64,000 nucleotides of DNA from Ceriagrion tenellum (GCA_963169105.1 OY720639.1:118751117-118815116); one strand, 5' to 3'; shown: positions 23,130-36,369, numbered from the stretch's first letter. The notes: generated from the letters alone by a model not told the origin. Program-made: numbers and translations.

Positions 23130-24477
23130 CCCTTCAGTAGGCGCGCAGGGGTGGCCCACAGTGTTTAATTTGTGTGCCTTTCTCATAGAATGAAGTAATA
23201 TACTCGTAAGTTTCAGTAGCTGCACTTAAGTATGTCCTCAAAATCCTCACATGGTTTGTTACAAATTGTGGCAGGGTTAGTATTAAATAGCGCGCGAAAG
23301 GAAGCTGGCGTGACTGGGCCACATGTGTGGCCCTCGCGCCTGTGTAACCATTTTCTATCGGCAACACTAATAGTTGTGCAGCAAATTTTTGTCTGATGTT
23401 TGTCTATTTTGACGAGCAAACACTATTCGGGATGTTTATGTTGCATTTTTTGGGTAACTCGGCAAGTGGATGTTTGATGCTCATAATATTTCACGATTTT
23501 TCAGTTACTTTGGGTTTTGCTCCACGAAAAACTAAAAATATGTCCCATAGTGACAAAAACCTAACTAAACAATAGATATTTGTCAATAATAACAAACAAT
23601 AGAAATTTATTGCCAGTAAAAATTTTTTACAGATCAATTGAAAATTGTAGGCAATAAAAAAATTGAATTTGTGCCACCGCACAGTGGTCCTCGGCCCATG
23701 TATTTCTGGGACATGAGAAGATTTTCTCAGATCGAGATGAATTTTGGTGTACATAGGTTTTCGGGGTCGCTGAATACGAATATGATGCCAAGACAATTGA
23801 ATTTTTCCATCAAATGTGAAAACTTGCGGATTTCATTTTTTGCTATATTTGTGCGAATAGATTTTATTTAGTGCAAATGGGACCAAATTAACAAAAAAAA
23901 TTAATATAGGCAAATGTCGGCAGACACTTATGAGTTTGTTGTATACTTAGTGATGTCAGTTACACTTTCCAATAGATTTTTTAATGGAATCTCATGGAAT
24001 GAGTGAACTTTTTACCAATTTTAATTATATTTCGCGGATTAAAGTTCTCTAATTTTCATGATTTTCAATTTGAAATCGCATATAAAGACAACTTAACAAT
24101 AAATTTTTATTTAAATACATAAATAGTACATACTTTCCGGAGATGAATCTAGTTCTTTGAATTACGATTGATGCAACAGTCTTCTATGTAAGCGACTCCG
24201 AAGTTAACGCGCATTTGACTTTCAATTATTAATAGAATGCATACCTTACCTGATCGTTCTCTTATATTACCTCTAACAGTAAAGGTGCGTGATACCGGTT
24301 CAGGATCTTCGAATTCTGATGTTCCATCACCTACTCTATCCAAACGCACTGCACAAAAGATTTACCTGAACACTTTACTTTTTTTACCATGTCCCATTTT
24401 TACATATACTGGTACCACTGTGCACCGGTGTGACCCGCGCGCCCAATCGTGTAGCAAAATAGCTGTCCACTGAAGGG
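23130..24477. mobile_element. piggyBac-like DNA transposon, probably non-autonomous
   Basis: The left end reads CCCTTCAGTAGGCGCGC directly after TTAA (23126-23129). The right end is ...CCACTGAAGGG directly before TCAA (24478-24481), a one-base-changed TTAA. Both ends carry GGCGCGC and CACAGTG subterminal blocks in inverted orientation, with about 20 extra bases in the right one. A CCC...GGG terminus at TTAA is diagnostic of the piggyBac superfamily. No transposase is visible: the internal frames (77-101 codons) show no recognisable catalytic region, though a heavily decayed remnant cannot be excluded. The element ends 195 bp before the multiplexin exon at 24673. Confidence 0.75.
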
Positions 24478-24672
24478 TCAAATCTGGTCCAAAAGTCTCT
24501 CCGACCCACTTGAATAGTTAATATGATGTGCAATAAACACTCACGATTACCGTTCCAGTCACATCTCGACTGTGAATGGGAGGACAAGCATTATTCTCCT
24601 CATTGTTTCCCCCCTCCCCCCTTCCCATCCACCTTGGGTGCTCCGTTACCCCTGGTCACCACCCGAACGCAG

Positions 24673-24945
24673 GTCGGCGGTCGCAGCCTCGTCAACATCA
24701 CGCTCATGTACACGGACGCCGAGGCCAACTTCGCCACTCAGTCGCTGGCGTCGTTCGCCGTGCCCGCCTTCGTCCGCCGCTGGACCCGCCTCGGACTGCG
24801 GGCGCTCGGCTCCGAGGTGACGCTCTTCCTCAACTGCCGGCCCGTCGCCCGGGCCACCGCTCGCTCCCGCGAACAGCTCGTCTTCGACTCTGCGTCCACT
24901 CTCTACGTGGGACAAGCAGGGCCGCTCATCAAAGGGTCGTTCGAC
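24673..24945 (+). CDS. Mp: Multiplexin (collagen XV/XVIII) exon, second half of TSPN/laminin-G-like domain
   Basis: This exon is 273 nt (91 codons), phase 0/0, with acceptor CGAACGCAG/GTC preceded by a C/T-rich tract from about 24598, and donor GAC/GTGAGT at 24945/24946. It continues the fold begun at 8891: VNITLMYTDAEANF (residues 7-20), FAVPAFVRRWTRLGL (28-42, with the conserved Trp 37), GSEVTLFLNC (46-55, with the conserved Cys 55) and LVFDSASTLYVGQAGP (69-84). Vertebrate COL15A1/COL18A1 show the same order of motifs. N8-I-T is an N-glycosylation sequon. The domain should finish in the next exon with a short strand and a second Cys, which I could not find. Codons are strongly G/C-ending (Arg- and Ala-rich), unlike the AT-rich flanks. 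Confidence 0.93.
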
Positions 24946-27900
24946 GTGAGTAGAAATTAAGAACCTTTTCTTCTATATTATCAAATTAATTTAAAAATGA
25001 ATTTCAGGGATCGGTTTGTCAAATTGCAAGACTTTCGGATTTAGTTTCTATCTCTGGAAGATCCAGTTGAAAGTATCCATGAAATCATAAAAAGTTATCA
25101 GTTTGTTCTGTTGCAAAAATCAAGAACTCTCTCTATTGTTCCTCATTCCATATCTAACTATTGGGTTACTATTGGTTGTCTTGTGTCTTAAATAAACTAT
25201 CGTTTGAAAGTATAGCAATGCACTTTTAACAGTGGAATTTTGGTCTTTTGTAATACAGATTTTTAAATTAAACAGGCTTTCATGGATTTATTTTTACCGC
25301 TGAGGTTTCATAACTTATTCATTCTATTTTCTGTCATCTTCTGATTTTTATATACATGTTATATAACAGCATTTTAATCAAAGTATAACTATTATTAATT
25401 CGTAAGGTAATATTTCACTTTATCTGTATTTTGCTATCTCGCTGCCAATGTTATGCTTCATTGATTAAATTTTGGCATTTTTGATTTCTCATAATCCCTC
25501 AGTTGTCACTCAATGTAAACAAATGAAATGCTAATAATCTTTTCGAAAGGGAGTCAGTTTTACTTTTGACAATATTTTTATTAATGGAAGTGCATGGAAT
25601 TAAATGAATTTTATGGTTGTGTCCGCGAAGTCTTTTAGTACACAGTGTCAGTTGTTTCCGTTATGTTGAGTTTTATGACTTTGAGTGATGTGTTAGTTTA
25701 TACATATTATCCAAATAGTATCCTAATTTCATTTAAGTATCCTTTGGTATGTCGTCTTATTTGTGTCTCCGAAGGTTTAGGACTATAAGCTCTAAGGTAA
25801 GTCTGCTCCTGAATGATGTCATATGTGGCATCCTGTTAATTTAGCTACCGGAAAATTACAATAGATAAACCACCAGCTTTCATTTAAGAGCCGTGCATCG
25901 GCACTTGTTTGCTGCTGTTTTTTTGGACGTCACCCACAAATATGACGACTGGAAAATATGAGGAACAGTGTTGGTGCATATTCTTAGCTTAAATTTCATC
26001 GGAGAAGAAAAAGAAGTTTATGCATCGCTAATTTCATGCAATGGAGGCATGAATCGAGAAGAAAAAGCGGAAAATAATCAGTTTTTCAAATGAATGCAAT
26101 TAGCGTTATTATGAAAGTTTAGGGACCTAACTGAGGAGGAATTCTGTATGGGTTTGCTTGATTTAGAACCAAAGTTTCTCTTTCTTGGTCTTTCATATAT
26201 TTTCTTGAATCATTTTACCATGAATAGAGCGCTCGCCGTCCTTAAAGTGGTCGACGAGGGTTAAGGCCGCAATTTCTATCGGCAATCAAAGATGAGAAAA
26301 TTCCAATTATCAGCCTTCAGTGGGGACAAGTCATCGAAAGTCGGATTTTCCTTCTCACGTCCGCATCTCGGCTCTTTAAAGCCATCAGCTGCGGCACCCG
26401 GGTTGAATTTCAACTCCTCGGAAGAGTGATGAATTAGCATTCAGTCTGGGAGGGAAAGCGGTGGGGGGGGGATATTCTTCGGAGCGAGAGAACGGTTCCT
26501 AAGATTTAAAATCTTTCGGAGCATTTTCTATTTGTTAGGCCTTGAAAATATCCATTCGCAAGTAGTTCAAGTAATTTTTGTCCTACCTTTAAAACCTGTC
26601 ACGGAATGGATTTATATAGTCGTTTATCGATTACGCGTCGTTTATCAATTATAGAGTCCTTTATCGATTACGACTCTAACTAGATGGAGTCCAAATCCTC
26701 AAACAGGCTGAGGTAATGCCTGTCAACATTCTTAGGCAGAAGATGCGTACCCAATTAGAGCAAAGAGAGATACTTATCTTTAGTCCACATATCGACAGAG
26801 ATAAATCGCTTTTGGTTATACGTTCTTTATGCTTCATATCTGATTTATATACAATCACTAATCTAAATACTTCACCGAACATGACCGGGACCATCACTTG
26901 ATTTTTTCATGGTAAATATCAACCTTTGGTGTATATGCACCCAAGCGAGTGACTTCGTACCGCATCATTTGTAAATGCAATGATAGGAAATTCCTAAATA
27001 CTGCTGCATACTCTCACGTTGACTTTAGTTGCCACTTGCAAGTACTAAGTACTGTTACTTAATTTTTAACTCGCATGAATGGATAAGGCACGGTCTGATG
27101 AAAACAAATGGGATGATCAAATGGCTTCGTGACAAAACGAATACTGTGAAAGAGAAATGATGATACAGTTATTAAAAAAATGACAAAAAGCCATGTAGAT
27201 TGCTAACGTATTTTTTTTATTTCTGTGTTTTTAATAATCTTCTAATAGAGAGCGCTAAAAATATCTTTCAATGAGAGAGCAGTTGACGGGTGAATTAAAG
27301 TAAAGATTAAGTTATGTTGTCATTACTGACATATATGTCAATTGATTTCATTCAAATCAAAATATACCCAAATATTGCAATTATATTTTTGGATGTTCTA
27401 ACTTTATGTAGGTATATGAACTCAAATATTGAAAGCATTTTTTGTCGAATACGGCGAATATTTATGAACAGTTTTGACCTACAGGCATAGTTGATAAAAA
27501 ATGCAGATCACGAGCACAACGTTTTTCATATTCATTAAAATGAATTTGAATGTTTTCACGCTTGAGTATCGAAAAATACGAGTGTGGCGAAATAACTGGA
27601 GGAAATCGGAAAGGAGCCGTTTGGATTAATAGTTGCTGATGGTAATCCAATTCATTACTTCTATCTCAGCTTTCTCGGGTCATAAGCGAATGTCTTGGAG
27701 ACCACACAGCAAGGGGCTGTGATGGTTTTTATTACGTCATATTTTTCGTGCTAATTTCGCATAATTTTGTCGACTGGACGTGATTTTGTAAGTGTAATTT
27801 TTGCAAATGATTATATGTATGAAGGAGCGAGATTAAACTTTTTCATGAAAATTTTCATGAGGCAGAATTGAGAGGCAAAGTTAAACTTAAAAATGAATAA

Positions 27901-28899
27901 TTATGTTATGTATCATAAAAACCAAAGGTAAGGAACAGTCTGCAGGAATAAAAAGACCTTTACTATTAACTCCGGCGTATAAACTTGTCTTTCTCAAATT
28001 ACATTTGCGGTTTTCCCGCTCTGACGTCTAATGCTGTCAAGGTTTTCTCTTAATTTTGGTACTCCAGACCGTATTATTTTCAAGCTGCGCATCGCAGGCT
28101 GCGTATCATTAAAACTCATATCCATTCACGTGGTATATCCTTATTTTATACGTTTTAGATTTATCCTCACCGTAAATATTCCCGAATTAACTGACATGGC
28201 CACTCTATTTTCGCATAATCTCGCACCACATTTTTTTCGTTAAATACCCGCGTCCTACTTACCTACGCTTCTAAAAACTTTGAAGCTAGGGAAAGACCCC
28301 CCTCAGCTAATTTTAGTCCACTAATTCTTTCCAACAAGAGAGCTCGTTGGGTTTTTACAGTTTTATACTAATTCTTTCAAGTAAAACAAAAAAATTGCTC
28401 GGTTTTTACTGCGCTTCCTTTTAATTTTTTTTAGCGAGTTCCGCGAATGTGGAATAAAGATGACCCAACCTGCACCACCGCGTGCCCCTTGCGGCATGAT
28501 AAGACATTCTTCCCCGTCGCTCTTTCGTTTTTTTTCCGTCCTCGAGCATTCCGTATTCTCCTCACGTACGCCACCTCATCCCCTTCTCCAACAATTTTCC
28601 TTCCATCTCTTCTTTTGTTCGCTTCTTAGCGACGCTTGTTAGCGTCGAGGCAGAGATGTGGAAAAATCGTGTTGACTTTATACGATGATCTTCGATCCCG
28701 ATAGTCTGTCGATGGCTTTCATGGGCTTCCTCAGCGGAAGTAATTAATTTTCCTTAAAAAGAAGCGGAGCTTCATGAAAATGATTCATGAGGGCTGATGC
28801 TTGGAGAATGGGAAATCCATCGATGCACAATCCTCCTCATTTTTCCCATCGTTGGAAAAGTAATGGATGTGATGGCGGGATGTGTAGGGTTCTAAAATT
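24946..28899. other. Intron sequence, nothing convincing
   Basis: AT-rich. Near 27846 there is a 16-base perfect palindrome (CATGAAAATTTTCATG), and near 26600-26680 three GTTTATCGATTA-like direct repeats. No exon with laminin-G-end or collagen Gly-X-Y coding was seen. Confidence 0.45.
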
Positions 28900-29155
28900 A
28901 TATATGCTAGTGGAAGGTATTTGGTAGAAATATACTATGCCTTCTTTGCTGCCACTGGTGCTTGCTACAGGGACCTTTAACAGATTTTTAAGCTATCCGG
29001 GACTAGCCACGGAGTTCCACTTTTACGGAGTCACCTGCAGTGCACAGTTATGCGAAATTCCACAGAGTATGAAATAATCCACCTTCACCGGGATTCGAAC
29101 CCGGATCTCTCAATTTCCGACCGAGTGCTTTAACCAGTTAAGCTACCGAGGCGTC
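28900..29155 (-). mobile_element. tRNA-derived SINE, minus-strand member of an inverted pair
   Basis: Read on the minus strand from 29154, the head starts GGACGCCTCGGTAGCTTAAC (A-box region about 29140-29152) and has GGTTCGAATCC as a B box (29091-29101). A body with CTCTGTGGAATTTCGCA follows. The acceptor-stem ends do not pair, so this is not a functional tRNA gene. The 3' limit is approximate. Confidence 0.75.
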
Positions 29156-29230
29156 CTCTTATCCCGTGGATTTTAGTGAGGTCACTAAAATTAGTGAAAA
29201 GTGAATGAGTAAAATAGGTTAATTTAGTGA

Positions 29231-29455
29231 GGACACCTCGGTTGCTTAACTGGCTAAAGCACTCGGCCGGAAATTGAAGGATCCGGGTTCTAATCTCGGT
29301 CAATGCGGATGATTTTTTCTCTGTGGAATTTTGCACAGGGGCCTTTACCTTGACTGTAAAATAATTATAATAGTTGCAGTAGATAGTCCACAGATTGTGC
29401 TAGGTTTTGGTGGAAAGTACTTTCACCAGTGCTTCTACTAAAAGCTACCGTAATA
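29231..29455 (+). mobile_element. tRNA-derived SINE, plus-strand member of an inverted pair
   Basis: It starts GGACACCTCGGTTGCTTAAC at 29231, has the B-box-like GGGTTCTAATC at 29285-29295 and the shared body block CTCTGTGGAATTTTGCA. It is a diverged copy of the element at 28900-29155 in opposite orientation, with about 75 bp between the heads. Confidence 0.75.
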
Positions 29456-30639
29456 AGGCTAATGATCTTAATACCATTCCTTAAACTCGCCATACATACT
29501 ACCTACCTTTAACTCACATGGACAATCTATTTTTTCCTCACCATTCTCAGCGCAACCATTATTATCCATCCTATTACCTATCACTGTCTTTTATTACCTG
29601 GTCCATCCATTGACCTATCCTTCTCCTGAATTCTACATTTTTTTCGTACTTGTTCTTTTCTCCATTCATCGTACACACGCGTGGGCCACGGCGTGATTTA
29701 AATTCGTGACTTGCTTGGCTATATAATGTACGTCAATGCCTTTTGACGCCATTATGCCATATTTCCTCATCTTATGGAAACCCGATCATTGACAACGTTT
29801 ATCATTACCTTGCTCATTACGTTTGGGGCCGCTGTAAAACTTGGCGTTGGGAAATGACCTGAGTTAGGTTGATAGTTTCTGAAGGAGCTCACACAGGTCA
29901 AGAGTCAAAGAGTCAATAATTTGCTTAAATTTTACGACATGAATCAATATTTAAATTTTAGCGATTAATTTCACAACGTTAGATCTCTACAGTATGGCGG
30001 CAACAAAGAGTAAATCCATTATTTTTTGCACCTCCCCGCTATCTTAAATCACGTTTTAATTCAAGCTATGACAGATATTAGCATCATATTTAACTAAAAG
30101 AACGGCAAACTATCTTTGACATAGGTTCGACAGTATTTTATAGGATAAATGTTATGATGACTTGAAATTTTGAACCAGTATCGCACTGATTTTTGTCTCC
30201 GCGCGTATCTGTGCAACCAACACTGATATTTCTTCTCTGATGTTTAGTTCTGACGTAATTCCTAATCCCTATACCAAATACCAATACTTTTTTGGGAAGA
30301 ATCAACCTATGTGCAAAGCATTTACGACGAACCTGGGTGAAAGTAAGCTCTTCTATGAGATGACATTATTGTGAGAAGCAACATCTTTTTTCTGAGTGAC
30401 ATTACGTACCTACTCAACGCCGGTCATCTAGATAAGGCCAAACATTATTTTGTGTGTAGCTTAAACAAGTTTTTATTTTGAGTCAGTACTGTTTTCTGTT
30501 TTATTAAATGACACCCGCGAGTTTGTGCGGGTATATTTAATCTGAACGTTGAACTTTCTTCTCTGTTGCTTGGATATTTTTTTTGCGTTTCAAGTGCCAC
30601 CTGGTTTTCCTTTATGTGGAAGCGATACCGTTTGTACAA
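29456..30639. other. Non-coding sequence, nothing recognised
   Basis: AT-rich, no exon-like segment or repeat ends recognised. Confidence 0.45.
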
Positions 30640-31330
30640 AGTGGCAATTTAATCCGCGGCCCGATTCTCCGCAGCCATCCGGTTTTTTTCACCCTCTCCC
30701 GCTCACTCAACATGTTTTTTCATCCTCGTTCAATCTCACCTCACCTTTTTTGTCATTCCGGCATCCACTATTCCATAACATATCCCAGAATCCTTTTCGT
30801 CCGCCCGCCCGCCCGCGCGCGCTCCAGCCGAGAAAGAAGGAATTCCCGAACGCACGACGCGGCAATCGTCGGGTGGAGAGAAGTGTAGGGAATGCGGCGG
30901 GAAAGGAAAAAAATAACGTTATTCTCTCGAGTCCTCCCGCAAGAAGTAGGAAAAAAGGAGAGGATGGATGCGGGACGGGTAGGGAAAGGGGTGAAAGCAG
31001 AAGTGGAAAGATCGAGTGAAGTGAGGAGGAGCAGAATTGGAAGCTTGGTGGCGGTGGATGGGATGTGCCTGTTGGAATTGAGAGGGGAGCCGAGGAAGGG
31101 GTTATCTGTGAGGGGAAATTGGGACGGGGCCACGCTGAGGAATGGATAGGGTTAAAACCCTGAAAGGTTGTGAAAGGGTGTGAGGAGTGTATTTTTGGGG
31201 GCCTTACACGGAATGGCTGAAGTAGAGAATGAACTGGAGACGTGGAGAGGAATCCTTCCTCTACAGAAAGAGTTCGTGTCGGGAAAGAGGAACGCCCTGA
31301 TTCGGGAAGATAATTCGAAATCGGAGCGAA
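30640..31330. other. GC-richer island switching from pyrimidine-rich to purine-rich
   Basis: The + strand is C/T-rich to about 30815, passes through a CpG-dense CCCGCCCGCCCGCGCGCG core (about 30801-30820), then becomes A/G-rich to about 31330. The skew leaves the longest open frame of the window on the minus strand (31408-30707, 233 codons, Pro/Ser/Leu/Phe-rich). I see no domain or codon pattern to support it as protein. Confidence 0.4.
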
Positions 31331-34300
31331 GTGGTAGAGGGTAGTTTGCATGTTGGGAACGAGAAATGCAAGCAACAATACCATTTTTATCTCCAAGCTA
31401 TTAGGCATACATTCATTTTTTCATTCATTTTTTGGAGTGTGAATCATACGTGAAATTTTGATCTAGTCCAGTTTTCTTACTCCTTTGTACATCCGTTTGT
31501 CACTTTCGGTGGCACGCACAGCACCTGAGACCATTTAAGCCAATATAATCTGGTGAATAAATTGTAAAGTTTTGGATATATTGGAAAGAAATGAGGATTA
31601 AAATGTTCTCCAATTGGGACATCAACAACTAAATATATATCTTTGAAAGACGCTGCCAAAAATCCGAATTATGAACACCCAAATTGAGTATTGGGAATCA
31701 AATACTCAAGATTCAACGCATATTTTATTCCTACCTTCCTTTTTTCTTGATTTTTTAATGAATTTACTTCTCTTTATGAACAGATGAAAATAATTAAGGA
31801 ATTCAAAATATATATCCTTCCAAACATGTTGTTTTCATAGGCAAACGGCTTTCTAATCAGCTTTCGCTATCAAGTCGCAAAGTGCAATATTTCGTCACGG
31901 AAGCCTCTTCGGGATTGATTAATATTACTCATTTAAGATATTTATACTTCGGATAATGCATGTAAAATCTATGCGTGTTATTAACTTTTAAATTAGTAAC
32001 TCCAAAGGTTTATAACTGTAAATTGGGCCTTCTGGCTGTAGATACGTATAATTAATGGGTTTGGTAGATAAGTCATTGCAAAACGAGGGTGCCCCTTGAA
32101 AAAGCCATTGTTCTCGGCAAAACATCAAATGGCGGATTTTGAAAAAATGAAATTTATCGGCCGCGGATTAAGATTCTCAGGGTGAGCAGGAAATGCCGCA
32201 GGCATGAATATTGGAGGGAATATCTGCGGATACGGAAGCTTGAATCTTTAATGAGTTTGCTGAATTTCGAAACTACTCTTCCTTGGAAACAAGAGTTGAG
32301 TAATAGGTCGTTATCTAACAGACACTCCTCTATTATTTACTTGGCTCCCATTATTAAACAGCCAAACTAGAGTCAATAGCAGATCCCATTTCGACAGCGC
32401 TTGATGTCTTAATGCTGTTTAATTACCAAGAACTTATACCGAGGGGAATGATTTTGTGGTTTTTGACTTGAAGTCGAAAATATCACTGCTATTTGGTGTT
32501 TTTAATCCAACGCGTTGGGTAATAATTAGTCTTAAGTTGGAATTCTGCATTGTATTACAATAAATTAATTCCAGATATCTTTAGAGTGATTATTTACTTT
32601 ATTTCAAGCAATAGCTTAATATTTCTTCAGTTATTAACGCTTTAGTATGCGACACAATATTGAAATAACCCCATAGATGTGGTAAATATCAACCTGCCCT
32701 CTAATACAAAATACAAATTATGTATCAATTAGTAAGTTAACTTGTCGGTATTTTCTGAAGAAATGTTTAACAGAATTTCTCTCATTGCTTCAATGTCAAT
32801 ATCGGCGTAATGAATATCTTTACTGATGTTACGAATGCTTGCTTTGGGTTATGTGCAAAGTGCTTACATCCAAAGTTGACTACGTGAAATAAATTTATAT
32901 TGGCTTACGATTTGTATGTTCCTGACAAACATCTAGTGTACGTTTTCATCTGGTATCCTCGGTTTTTATGGCCACTTTATGTAAATAAATCGAGTTTTGG
33001 TTCCGAGAATATCTTGGGATAGATCAATTTCTAGAAATTCTCGCTTTTTGTTTAAGGCTACCAAGGCACAAAACGTAATGCATAAAAACTGTTGAATGGA
33101 GAACATAATTCATTTTCTAAGCAATGCATTTCCTATTCATTCACATTATTGTCACATTAGGTAAATTATTTGCATAATTTAAAATCAACTGGAGATTATA
33201 GACTAAATTATAGCAGTCGTAATATATCGTATACCTTAATAACAGCCGGGAAGTCTTATTACGCTTTAAAAATCACGCTGTTTAATTTAAAAATTTTTGA
33301 TTTATGCATGGTAATCTATCGTGACCAATTGTTTGAAAGCGAATGTTGTTGTCATTTCAATTATTGGACAAATCAGTGAGCTTCAAGATTTGACGAGTAT
33401 ATTGCTGTGATTCTAGTGCCTAAGCAACCCGGAAATTTGTTCGCCCTTGAGTGAATACAAATCACAGCCACGTTGTTCGGCGCCTCAATTTCCTCCTCCT
33501 CATACGTTTCTAGGAGTGCGAGATAAAATATTTACCAGTTAACAGTACTACCGGGCTGCGATGAAAAGGAGGCCACGAAACCAATACAGAAGGATGCATG
33601 AGTTAGGATATAACAAGTGTGGGAGGGATGAATACGCGGAGGAAGGAAGAGGCCGACAAAAGAATGGAATGTGGGGGAGAAAGTAGTTCGAGATGAACGA
33701 GTCAACGGGAACGCGGAAAATTTTCTGTAAAGAGCAATTCAGAGAGGAAAATTCCATTTCGGAGAAAAAGGAAAGCTTTTGTATGAATGAATTTGAAAGA
33801 TTTACATTCGATTTCATCCACGATTTCCTTCTCTTGTGAACAAAAGATGCAGTACAATATCGGGTGATATATCAATACTATTTCGTCCCAGATATTAAGT
33901 CTAGTCACATCTCTAGGATTTCTGCTGGTCGATAAAACTAGCAGCTGGTTGGACTGATTGATGAGAATTTTGAAAATGTCGTACCGGATTTTCATTTTAA
34001 CTTATGTGAAATCCTACAAATTTTACGATCGGTCATTAATGTAACCCAACAGCCAGTAATCACCCAGAACATTTTGGCCTAACTGAGTTTCGTCACTCCA
34101 ATGAATCAGGTTGTTTCCTCATGCAATTTACAGATTTGAAAGCAGCTCTCACCGCTGTTTTCTTAATACTTGCCATTATGGCTTGTTTAAGCATTTAATT
34201 TTCTGACGTGCATTTGTGGGGAATATTTAGAACAAGGAAGCTAATGATTTATGGATCGAGTGCTGAAGAAAATTGGTTTTGCTTCGTAATTTTTAATTTT

Positions 34301-36179
34301 TTGAGATCTTTTTCGACCATGTCAACATCCAAATGCAGGCAATGGGATTTTTAGTCCCATTTTAGATTTAGTTTTACATGAGCATTTTAACTACACTCTT
34401 GTCATCCTCCAAGTGAATTGCCGGCAAATATTCTAGTCTCGCTTCACCAAAATAGTCTAGTTACATTCATGAGAATTCGATTGTATTCGAGTGAGAATCT
34501 AAGTGTAGAACTGACAAACAGAAAGACTTTTCCAGTACTTTTATGCTAATTCTTACAATTATTGATGATGGCCATAAAGCTCTAATAATATCTGTTGGAT
34601 TTAATCTTCCTTAAATATTATGACAGCAATTGAATATTTTTGTTGCAACAAAGCAACAAACAATTATTAGCCAAGTGTAAATATAAAATTATTAAAATTA
34701 AATGTTATTTTTTAGTAAATTAAATAGATAACATCTATGCACTCTGATACACATCTACGCTCTCTATATAGGTGAAATTTTGGCGAATATTAAAGAAAAA
34801 AGTTGATCGAAAAACTATTTAAGCCAGTAAAATTTTTCAGAAATATTCAAATACGAAAAGTCTTAATTTTACGCAGCTGGCAGTATAGATTATCCTGTAA
34901 AGCGTTAAACCTTTGAAACGGTACCTTAAATTAGCTCCCGTCGTCGAATAGCTCGAGGGTATTAAATTTTTCAATAACATCTTCGATGTGATACGAATCT
35001 TGCTAATGGAGCGGTCCTTTTCATTCGAATCGGCCTTGCCCCGTGTCTCCGGTGGTATTAAACTTCTTTCCGAGAAAGAAGTCGATTTCCAGCAAAGAAA
35101 CGATTCCTATATTTGGACCCGTCGCCCTTGTCTATTATTTGGTGGTGGAGAAAGAGGGAGAGAGATCTGCCGGAGGACTGAAATGGTGCCCCGTGGTGGA
35201 AGGAAGGGAATGGGAGGGAGTGAATCGCTGGAGATTGAAAATGTAAGATGAAGATTCTGCGGAGTAGTTGGTGCTGCGAGAAATTGGAGCAGGAAGCAGT
35301 GATGGGGCGGGAAATTATTATTTTTTTTACATGAAGAGTATGACATAGATATAATTTGATTTATGACAGGACAATTGACAAAAACATTAAATTCTTAAGA
35401 AAAAATGAGTAGAGAGTTTTTTTTTCATAACACTTGTAGCCGTACCCTCGAGCGACATTCGTGCTTGCGACATTATAACCTGTCTATAGCAAACCACAAT
35501 GGTAGAAATCCATGCAGAGGAGTCTTTTCACTTTTCTTATATTGAAATTTTGAATTTCTCTTTAATTTAACCACTATAATGTGTTTTGTAACTTGTTTTT
35601 TCATGTTCTATGGCATTTTTGCAGCTGGTTGAGAAGATATGCAGCTGGAAGGAATTTATGAAAGATTTAAAATGACGTAATAAATGGAAATATGAAGCGG
35701 CTGATTGAACAGGGAATGGAATCCATTGCTTCATCTAACCAATCTTTGGTTTGATGACTACTGGTAATGGAAACATAGTGAAGTCAATCGGTGCTCCTTT
35801 TGGTGTTTATTGGTGTACTTAACAGCATTATTAATAATCAAAGTTTTTGTCATATAAGTTCAAATGTAAGACTATATCTTCTAAGGAAGATAATGTGGTG
35901 GTTCCCCGTTGCCTACTACTTTTGGTGCGAATGACCTTAGTCGTCGAAGCACCCTAATCACCCTAATACTACTACTACTACTTTGCTGTTCTCCGACCGA
36001 TGATATGGACTTCACTCTCACCCGAAGTTGTTGCTGTTGAAACAACCGGTTTGATCTTCTTCCTACGCGTTGTTCAGTTTTTTGAGTTCCAATTATATTG
36101 ACTGAGTTCACCATGACATAATTAACAGGCAGATAATAACAATTTATCCGTCAATCTTATATCAAGCCTTCGGTTTGGG
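31331..36179. other. Non-coding sequence, nothing convincing
   Basis: AT-rich. A purine-rich stretch at about 35050-35310 holds overlapping open frames caused by composition. An ACT microsatellite lies at 35967-35982. Confidence 0.45.
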
Positions 36180-36290
36180 TAGCACGTAAAAAAGTTTTGT
36201 TTCCACAGTAAAGAAAATAGGTTCCTTCACATGGTATCGAACCTGCAACCCTCGGAATGGGACTCGAACACGCTACACTAAAATGTTTTG
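36180..36290 (-). mobile_element. tRNA-like SINE fragment
   Basis: On the minus strand there is a B-box-like GGTTCGATACC (36233-36243) preceded by GTAGCGTGTTCGAGTCCC (about 36259-36276) in a tRNA-head-like arrangement. No full tRNA fold. It is short and its boundaries are uncertain. Confidence 0.35.
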
Positions 36291-36369
36291 TGCACATTGA
36301 TACAAAAAATAAATTATTGATTCTATTTTAAAAATCTTTTTACAAATTCATTCCTTCAAGCCACCCATC

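Noticed and set aside
24572..24953. Long alternative frames (82-125 codons on +, 89 on -) overlapping the second TSPN exon.
   Set aside because: They are shadows of a GC-rich exon with few A/T-rich stop codons. Only the multiplexin frame matches a known fold.
25009..25071. A frame after GAATTTCAG starting GSVCQIARLSD that loosely resembles the end of a TSPN domain in the right phase.
   Set aside because: It would need a 63-nt intron in a gene with introns of several kb. The polypyrimidine tract is poor, and the frame reaches a stop with no consensus donor before it.
29085..29154. A tRNA-like sequence with good A and B boxes on the minus strand.
   Set aside because: The acceptor-stem ends do not pair and the same head recurs with a shared non-tRNA body at 29231, so it is a SINE, not a tRNA gene.
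30707..31408. The 233-codon minus-strand frame, the longest in the window.
   Set aside because: It is explained by purine/pyrimidine skew: Pro/Ser/Leu/Phe-rich low-complexity peptide, no domain, and overlapping open frames in other registers.
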